In this document: positions 6,388 through 11,129 of the stretch, one piece after another
Position numbering within the stretch: the stretch's first letter is position 1
Layout of the letters: every line of letters begins with the position of its first letter
Origin: Pseudomonadota bacterium
GTDB lineage: Bacteria > Desulfobacterota > Desulfobulbia > Desulfobulbales > SURF-16
Reading direction: 5' to 3'
DNA: 11,129 bases
Assembly (NCBI GenBank): GCA_030597865.1
Contig: JAUVQZ010000079.1
Span: 1-11,129 of the forward strand
Notes under the pieces: model-generated
Told to the model about the DNA's origin: nothing
Databases searched by the model: none
Seen by the model: only the letters and a program-made list of their open reading frames with translations
Translations under genes and position numbers: made by a program

Positions 6388-8355
6388 ATGGCCAATCCCC
6401 CCAGCCACGAAGAGCTGCTCAAAAAGAACCAAATCCTGGAAAAGGAAGCGGCAACCCGTGTCCAGGCCATGATCGCCCTGGAAGACGACATTGAACAATA
6501 CCGCTCCCTGGTTGAAAACGCCCAGGACCTCATCCACAGCGTCAGACCGGACGGCTCATTCCTCTATGTCAATCAGGCCTGGAAGAACACCCTGGGATAT
6601 ACGGAAGAGGATCTCAAGACCCTCAAGCTCATGGATATAGTGGAGGAGGGCTGCCGCGATAACTGCCGGCGCATCTTCCAAAAACTCATTACCGGCGAGA
6701 ATATTGAACGAAACGAGACCACCTTTGTGGCCAGGGATGGCCAGACAATTATTGTCGAGGGCCAATGCACCACCCATTTCCAGGAGGGCAAGGCCATCAG
6801 AATGACCGGTTTTTTTCGGGACATAAGTGACCGCAAGCGCCACGAGACAGCGCTGCAAGAAAGCGAGATGCGCTACCGTGATCTCTTTGAAAATGCCCAC
6901 GACATTATCCAGATTGTTCGACCCGACGGCAAACTTCTCTATGTCAACGACTCCTGGCGCCAGACCTTTGGCTATGGTGAAGAGGAAATAGAAGCCCTCT
7001 CCATCTTTGACATCATCTCCCCCGACAGCCAGGGCCATTGCCAGGAAATGTTTGGCAAGGTGATTTCTGAGGAAAAAACCCATTACATCAATACGGTTTT
7101 CGCCGACAAAAAAGGCAATCAGGTCCTTATCGAGGGCAATGCTATCTGCAAATTTGTGGAAGGCAAGCCCCTCTACAGCCAGTGTATCTTCCGGGATGTA
7201 ACAGAAAAAAAGAAAATGGAGGAGGAGCTGATCAAGGCCCAGAAGCTGGAATCCGTGGGCGTTTTTGCCGGCGGCATCGCCCATGATTTCAACAATCTCC
7301 TCCAGGCCATCATCGGCAACATCTCCCTTGCCAAAATGCACATCACCCCCCAGAACAAGGCTTACGAACGCCTGGTAAGGACGGAAAAGGCCTCCATGCT
7401 GGCCAAAAATCTTACCCAACAGCTCCTCACCTTTTCCAAGGGGGGCGAACCCGTCAAGACCGTCACCGCCATCAGCGAAATCCTTAAAGAGGCGACCAGC
7501 TTCAGCCTCCGAGGCTCCAAGGCCAAATGCGAATATCAGCTCACCAACGATCTCTGGTCGGTTGAGGTTGACAAGGGGCAGCTGAGCCAGGTTGCCCAGA
7601 ATCTTGCCATCAATGCCAACCAGGCCATGCCTGACGGTGGCATCTTAACCATCAAGGCCATAAATATTTCCATTACAGAACACGACGTCTACAACCTGCC
7701 CGGCGGCAACTATATCAAGATCACCTTCCAGGACCAGGGCAGCGGCATCAGCAAGGAGAATATTGCAAAAATCTTCGATCCTTATTTTTCCAGTAAAAAG
7801 ACAGGCAGTGGCCTGGGGCTGGCCATATCCTACTCCATCATCAACAACCATAGCGGCCTTATCACCGTTGACTCCGAACCGGGGCAGGGGGCGACCTTCA
7901 CCATCTACCTGCCAGCCTCAGAAAAAAATGTCGTGCCCGGACAAGGGGCCGCACAGCAACAACCCATCCAGCACAAAGGCCGCCTCCTGCTCCTTGATGA
8001 TGAGGATATCGTCCTGGAGGTCCTCGGCGAGATGCTTAATTTTCTGGGCTGCGAGACCGATGCGGTGCTTAATGGCCGTGGGGCGGTTGATCTTTACCAG
8101 AAGGCCCTTAAGGGGGAAAGCCCCTATGCCGGTGTCATCATGGACCTTACCATCCCCGGCGGCATGGGCGGCAAAGAGACCCTGAGCCGGCTTCAAGAAA
8201 TTGACCCGGAGGTTAAGGCCATTGTCTCCAGCGGCTATGCCAGTGATCCCATCATGGCCAACTTTAAGGAGCACGGCTTCTGCGGTGTGGTTCCCAAGCC
8301 CTACAAGCTGGAGGATCTCAGCCAGGCCCTCACCTCCCTCTTCCCCGACAAATAA
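6388..8355 (+). CDS. Soluble hybrid histidine kinase, PAS-PAS-HisKA-HATPase-REC
   Basis: A cytoplasmic sensor kinase that autophosphorylates on His and passes phosphate to its own C-terminal receiver. With ATG at 6388 it has 655 residues and no membrane segment. A short N-terminal coiled coil (about 7-36) leads to PAS1 (about 37-150) and PAS2 (about 160-275), which resemble each other strongly. HisKA carries the phospho-acceptor His299 in GGIAHDFNNLLQ. The ATPase domain has the N box NLAINANQAMPDGG (405-418), G1 DQGSGI (449-454) and G2 GSGLGLAI (473-480). The receiver (about 531-653) has acidic Asp537/Asp538, phospho-Asp586 (IMDLTIPGG), Ser614 and Lys637. There is no HPt domain and no output domain, so a separate partner is needed. 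The start is uncertain: a TTG at 6262 or a GTG at 6301 would lengthen it, but the added residues look non-coding, and the ribosome-binding site before 6388 is itself weak. The divergent cyclase is a plausible but unproven pathway partner. Confidence 0.92.
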   Translation: MANPPSHEELLKKNQILEKEAATRVQAMIALEDDIEQYRSLVENAQDLIHSVRPDGSFLYVNQAWKNTLGYTEEDLKTLKLMDIVEEGCRDNCRRIFQKLITGENIERNETTFVARDGQTIIVEGQCTTHFQEGKAIRMTGFFRDISDRKRHETALQESEMRYRDLFENAHDIIQIVRPDGKLLYVNDSWRQTFGYGEEEIEALSIFDIISPDSQGHCQEMFGKVISEEKTHYINTVFADKKGNQVLIEGNAICKFVEGKPLYSQCIFRDVTEKKKMEEELIKAQKLESVGVFAGGIAHDFNNLLQAIIGNISLAKMHITPQNKAYERLVRTEKASMLAKNLTQQLLTFSKGGEPVKTVTAISEILKEATSFSLRGSKAKCEYQLTNDLWSVEVDKGQLSQVAQNLAINANQAMPDGGILTIKAINISITEHDVYNLPGGNYIKITFQDQGSGISKENIAKIFDPYFSSKKTGSGLGLAISYSIINNHSGLITVDSEPGQGATFTIYLPASEKNVVPGQGAAQQQPIQHKGRLLLLDDEDIVLEVLGEMLNFLGCETDAVLNGRGAVDLYQKALKGESPYAGVIMDLTIPGGMGGKETLSRLQEIDPEVKAIVSSGYASDPIMANFKEHGFCGVVPKPYKLEDLSQALTSLFPDK

Positions 8356-8478
8356 GGCGTCCCCCTCTGCTTTTCTTCGCTATCCCCAAAATTACTGCCA
8401 AGTATACCAGGGCAGGATTTCCCATGGCCAGGAACAGCGTCCCTCCACTGCCAAAAGAAAAGGGCGAGTTTTTTTGAG

Positions 8479-8507
8479 TTGATGTTCTTTCCCCGAGCAT
8501 CTAAAAT
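8479..8507 (+). promoter_or_regulatory. Strong sigma70-type promoter upstream of the membrane protein
   Basis: TTGATG at 8479-8484 and TAAAAT at 8502-8507 are separated by the ideal 17 bases, with 4 of 6 and 5 of 6 matches. The region is AT-rich compared with its surroundings. Transcription would start near 8514, giving a leader of about 65 bases. No clear intrinsic terminator separates this promoter from the kinase gene, so some readthrough is possible. Confidence 0.6.
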
Positions 8508-8513
8508 GACAAG

Positions 8514-8540
8514 ATTGGCTGTTATTATTTTTAAGCCAAT
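8514..8540. promoter_or_regulatory. Inverted repeat ATTGGCT-N13-AGCCAAT at the expected transcription start
   Basis: Perfect 7-base arms at 8514-8520 and 8534-8540 begin just where transcription from the upstream promoter is expected to start. It could be an operator that blocks initiation, or a hairpin at the 5' end of the mRNA that protects it. No regulator consensus is recognised. Confidence 0.4.
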
Positions 8541-8565
8541 TCATATACGGGGGCGCAAAAAAAAC

Positions 8566-8571
8566 AGGAGG
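8566..8571 (+). promoter_or_regulatory. Shine-Dalgarno AGGAGG that supports a TTG start
   Basis: A full consensus AGGAGG ends 7 bases before the TTG at 8579, and no ATG of that frame is near. This decides the start of the membrane protein. Confidence 0.75.
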
Positions 8572-8578
8572 AGATCAC

Positions 8579-10033
8579 TTGCCATCACCAACTAGTAGTT
8601 TTTGGCCAACAAGTAACCCATCAGTTTTAATTCTCACCATTCTCGCGGTCATTGTTTTACTCTATTTTGCCCGTGAACCTGCCCACACCAGCATCCGCTC
8701 TTTTTGCCGGGTAATCAGAAACGGCCTGCGCCTGACCTCTTTTTCTGTGTTACGGGCAGAAAAACGCCTCATCACCCGGAACCGGGAGGTCCTTCTGGCT
8801 GAAGGATTGCTCAAGATTGAGCGCGACATCGAAAGGGAGTTCCACAGGGTCGACAGGGTCATCGAGCGCGACATGCAGGGCTACCCTTCCCTACACCGCA
8901 AGCTTTCTGAAGAAATCACCCGCATCGACCAAGACTATACCGATAGCACCGAGGTACCGCCCACGCCGCCGGTCTGGGTCAATGCCGTGGAGGCCGTGGC
9001 AGGTCTGGCCCAGAAAAACGGCAGCGAGACTATGGTGGGCGCCATCCTCAAGGATGTCCACACCACCATCATAAAACAGCAGAAAAAGGCCATGGATGCC
9101 TACTGGAAAAGCACCAGCGAACGCCACAAGATCCTCGGCAACATGATGCCGTACTGGCGCAGACTTGCCAAGGTTCTTGAGGAGGTGGGCAGCACCGTCA
9201 TCGGACTTCAGGATCGGGCCAAGGTTATTGACCAGAAGATGGAGGAGTACGAAGAAATCAGAAATGGTTCTGACAAGGCGGCCTTTACCCTCCACTCCTC
9301 ATCCCTGACCCAGTTTTTCATCGACGGTTTCTGGGTCATGGTGGCCATTGGCGGTATTGTCGTTAACTTCCACCTCATCTCCCTGCCCATGTCGGAAATG
9401 GTGGGCGGCGGCTCCTATATCGGCGCCTATCCGGTCAATGAGATCGCCGCCCTGGTCTTTATCCTCATTGAAACCTTTGCTGGCATGGCCCTGATGGAGG
9501 CGTTACGGATCACCAAGCTCTTCCCCATGATCGGCAGCCTGGACGACAGGCAACGCCGTTTTATCGCCTTTGTTGCCGTGGGCTTTCTCTTTACCTTTGC
9601 CGGTATCGAATCGGCCCTGGCCTATATGCGCGACCTGATTGCCGCCAACGACGAGGCCCTGCGTCAGTCGCTGCTCATGGGGTCAGGCGAAACCATGGAA
9701 ATAGCACGCAGCATCATCCCAACCGCCGCCCAGATGGCGCTTGGTTTCATTTTGCCCTTTGCCCTGACCTTTGCCATCATCCCCTTTGAATCCCTTATCC
9801 ACTCGGCCCGCACCGTTTTCGGTTATGCCCTTGAGCTTCTCCTGCGCCTGATCGCGGCCCTGATCCGCCTTGTCGCCAATATTGTCTATTACCTGGGCTC
9901 GGTTCTCATAGGGCTCTACGACCTTATTATCTTCCTGCCGCTCTGGGTGGAGAAAAAAATTACAACCTTGGCCAGCCGAGAAAAATCAGCAGACGACAAG
10001 ACAACAAAGAAGGCTGAAGCTGAAGCCGTTTAA
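8579..10033 (+). CDS. Multi-pass inner-membrane protein of unknown function with large cytoplasmic helical domain
   Basis: I do not recognise a named family. The 484-residue protein starts at TTG behind a consensus Shine-Dalgarno. Hydrophobic segments are at about 14-30, 247-267, 286-306, 326-347, 382-402 and 412-455 (one or two spans). Residues 31-246 are charged and mostly helical in character, with coiled-coil-like stretches (for example LKIERDIEREFHRVDRVIER, 78-97, and QDRAKVIDQKMEEYEEIR, 211-228). The many Arg and Lys after the first span suggest that this part is cytoplasmic. The short loop at 268-285 and the longer one at about 350-380 would then face the periplasm. The C-terminal tail (456-484) is polar and rich in Lys, Ala and Glu. 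No catalytic motif, signal-transduction domain or transporter signature is visible. The next gene downstream, on the same strand, encodes a VWA lipoprotein, so a joint envelope role is plausible but inferred. A scaffold or mechanosensitive-type function cannot be excluded. Confidence 0.85.
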   Translation: MPSPTSSFWPTSNPSVLILTILAVIVLLYFAREPAHTSIRSFCRVIRNGLRLTSFSVLRAEKRLITRNREVLLAEGLLKIERDIEREFHRVDRVIERDMQGYPSLHRKLSEEITRIDQDYTDSTEVPPTPPVWVNAVEAVAGLAQKNGSETMVGAILKDVHTTIIKQQKKAMDAYWKSTSERHKILGNMMPYWRRLAKVLEEVGSTVIGLQDRAKVIDQKMEEYEEIRNGSDKAAFTLHSSSLTQFFIDGFWVMVAIGGIVVNFHLISLPMSEMVGGGSYIGAYPVNEIAALVFILIETFAGMALMEALRITKLFPMIGSLDDRQRRFIAFVAVGFLFTFAGIESALAYMRDLIAANDEALRQSLLMGSGETMEIARSIIPTAAQMALGFILPFALTFAIIPFESLIHSARTVFGYALELLLRLIAALIRLVANIVYYLGSVLIGLYDLIIFLPLWVEKKITTLASREKSADDKTTKKAEAEAV

Positions 10034-10145
10034 AACATCCGGAAACCATGGTTCTTTTTTAGAGCCTTTAGGCGCAACATCTACCTAGACAAGTAAAGAC
10101 TTCGAAAACCCAGCTCTTGTTAAGTAGCTTCAATGACCCAGGAAA

Positions 10146-10212
10146 CTGTTTTGAACAGCCCTAGAGGGTTTTAGACCCGCAGGGTCTAGCCACAACTTCC
10201 AGCTTGGCTGGA
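10146..10212 (+). promoter_or_regulatory. Three consecutive triloop hairpins in the leader of the VWA lipoprotein gene
   Basis: Three perfect inverted repeats, each with a 3-base loop, follow one another: CTGTT-TTG-AACAG (10146-10158), TAGACCC-GCA-GGGTCTA (10172-10188) and TCCAGC-TTG-GCTGGA (10198-10212). The last ends 2 bases before the AGGAG of the lipoprotein gene. The ACCC at 10175-10178 could instead pair with GGGT at 10166-10169, and AGGG at 10165-10168 with CCCT at 10159-10162, so alternative folds exist. This looks like a structured mRNA leader controlling expression, or a remnant of a repeat element. I match no known riboswitch. No convincing promoter is seen in 10034-10145. Confidence 0.5.
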
Positions 10213-10231
10213 TTAGGAGAAAAATATTATT

Positions 10232-10906
10232 ATGAATAAAATAAAAACCTCTTTCACCCTCACGACCATTGCCCTCCTTACCTTCTTGACACTCAGTGGC
10301 TGTGGCGGCTCCCAGGAGCCCATTTCCCACACCAAGGGGATATATATGCTCATGGACACCTCCGGCACCTATGCCTTTGAGCTCAAAAAGGCCCAGGGTA
10401 TCATCAATTATATCCTCGGCTCCCTCAACCCCGGTGATTCCTTTGCCGTGGCTCGTATCGACAGCGGTAGCTTCAGTGAAAAAGATATCATCCACAAGGT
10501 TACCTTTGACAAGAGACCATCAGTAGCCACCAACCAGAAAAGGGTCTTTGCTGACAAGGTGGACGCCTTTATAAAAAACGTCCAAAAAAGTCCCTACACC
10601 GATATCTCAGGCGGTATGCTGCAGGCAGTGGAATGGCTCAACGAAACAAAGGTCGGCAAGAAAAAAATCCTTATCTTCTCCGACATGGAGGAGGAGCTGG
10701 CCGAGGGCCACATCCGCGACTTCCAGATTCCCCTGGAAAAGTTTGAGGTCATCGCCCTGAATGTCACCAAGCTCCGCTCCGACATCATAGACCCCCGCGA
10801 ATACCTGGACCGCCTTAATGACTGGCGGCTTAAGGTGGAGAGCGGCGGCGGCACGTGGCTCATTATCAACGACCTGGAACGGCTGGAGCCCATCATCGGC
10901 CATTAA
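10232..10906 (+). CDS. Von Willebrand factor A domain lipoprotein
   Basis: A 224-residue envelope lipoprotein. The signal peptide has a Lys-rich start (MNKIK), a hydrophobic core (8-20) and the lipobox LSGC, with Cys24 as the lipidated residue. Gly follows the Cys, so by the E. coli sorting rule it should go to the outer membrane. The rest is one VWA domain. Its metal-ion-dependent adhesion site looks complete: DTSGT at 42-46 (D-x-S-x-T), Thr123 in YTDISGG and Asp151 in IFSDMEEE. Such domains bind protein partners through a divalent metal. The TKLRSD and DPREYLDRL segments (179-195) are striking but unassigned. AGGAG at 10215-10219 lies 12 bases from the ATG, a long gap in an AT-rich spacer. 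It follows the membrane protein gene by 198 bases and is closed by a strong terminator, suggesting a shared unit. The partner and process are unknown. Confidence 0.88.
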   Translation: MNKIKTSFTLTTIALLTFLTLSGCGGSQEPISHTKGIYMLMDTSGTYAFELKKAQGIINYILGSLNPGDSFAVARIDSGSFSEKDIIHKVTFDKRPSVATNQKRVFADKVDAFIKNVQKSPYTDISGGMLQAVEWLNETKVGKKKILIFSDMEEELAEGHIRDFQIPLEKFEVIALNVTKLRSDIIDPREYLDRLNDWRLKVESGGGTWLIINDLERLEPIIGH

Positions 10907-10928
10907 TTGCAATTATTGCTTCATAGCT

Positions 10929-10972
10929 AAAAACAAGGCCCGCGACGCTCTACCGTTGCGGGCCTTGTTTTT
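10929..10972 (+). terminator. Strong rho-independent terminator after the VWA lipoprotein gene
   Basis: A 19-bp stem (arms 10929-10947 and 10954-10972, one G-U pair) with a 6-base loop CTCTAC has a GC-rich core. It ends in a run of seven T at 10967-10973. The mirrored A-run makes it usable from the opposite strand too, so it may also end a convergent transcript. It lies 23 bases after the lipoprotein stop codon. Confidence 0.92.
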
Positions 10973-11030
10973 TATGGGTACCATCTGCCCTATCCTGTTT
11001 AATGATAAAAGTTTCCAGCGAACATACCCC

Positions 11031-11129
11031 ATGGCCTTGCCCACCACCCCCCCTCCCCACGCACAGCCTGACTGCTCCGGATATTATCGGCGTTGCGAAA
11101 ACCCCCATGATCTGGGCCAGGGAGGAAGC
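11031..11129 (+). CDS. Possible start of a gene running off the window
   Basis: From ATG at 11031 the frame stays open to the right edge (33 codons, including YYRRCENPHDLGQGG). The frame is open back to an ATG at 10974 inside the terminator tail, which is unlikely as a start. No Shine-Dalgarno precedes 11031 and no clear promoter is seen. Open frames also exist on the minus strand here, one of them running towards the terminator. I recognise no family, and the call is weak. Confidence 0.22.
   Translation, partial: MALPTTPPPHAQPDCSGYYRRCENPHDLGQGGS

Noticed and set aside
6556..7419. Open frame of 287 codons antisense to the hybrid kinase
   Set aside because: It lies opposite the PAS and HisKA domains, whose motifs clearly define the coding strand. 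Its translation has no family features.
8356..8478. Terminator after the hybrid kinase (weak CTGCC/GGCAG hairpin, T7 at 8469-8475)
   Set aside because: The hairpin is only 5 bp with an 11-base loop and is about 50 bases from the T-run, so the two do not form one terminator.
10034..10080. Terminator after the membrane protein (GGTTCT, five T, AGAGCC)
   Set aside because: The 6-bp stem includes a G-U pair, the T-run lies inside the loop rather than after the stem, and a convincing terminator exists only after the lipoprotein gene.
10034..10231. Integron attC site or insertion-sequence end
   Set aside because: The hairpins are short, there are no core-site sequences or target duplications, and no integrase or transposase lies in the window.

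Overview
The window looks like a chromosomal stretch of a Gram-negative, motile, signalling-rich bacterium. A methyl-accepting chemotaxis protein, a diguanylate cyclase, a PAS hybrid histidine kinase and a lipoprotein with a classical lipobox all point that way. The base composition is moderately GC-rich. The style of the sensory proteins (a long-Cache MCP ending in an acidic Phe-rich tail, soluble PAS-PAS-HK-REC kinases, an SDR-type threonine dehydrogenase) suggests Desulfobacterota, perhaps Desulfobulbales. That placement is an impression from family resemblance, not a measured result. I see no phage, transposon, CRISPR, tRNA or rRNA.

Layout. 156-2132 (+) is an MCP closed by a perfect 30-bp palindrome. 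2381-4567 (+) is a tight two-gene operon, tdh-kbl, that converts threonine through 2-amino-3-ketobutyrate to glycine and acetyl-CoA; a leader with several inverted repeats and a possible sigma70-type promoter precedes it. 4562-6151 (-) is a membrane-anchored diguanylate cyclase whose last codons overlap kbl tail to tail. Back to back with it, 6388-8355 (+) is a soluble hybrid histidine kinase. 8579-10033 (+) encodes a multi-pass membrane protein of unknown function, started by TTG behind an excellent Shine-Dalgarno and a good sigma70-like promoter. 10232-10906 (+) encodes a von Willebrand A lipoprotein with an apparently complete metal site, preceded by three consecutive triloop hairpins and followed by a strong intrinsic terminator. 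The last 150 bases may hold the start of another gene.

How it fits together. Three of the seven genes sense signals (MCP, c-di-GMP synthesis, phosphorelay), and the divergent cyclase/kinase pair shares a 236-bp control region. The tdh-kbl operon is a self-contained catabolic unit. The strongest candidate for something undescribed is the last pair: an inner-membrane protein with a large cytoplasmic helical domain, plus a periplasm-facing VWA lipoprotein, ending at a shared terminator. No function is assignable from sequence. Other points of interest are a Gly-Arg at the cofactor-selecting position of TDH (possible NADP preference), an MCP without a recognisable HAMP domain, and an in-frame UAG-AUG junction between tdh and kbl.
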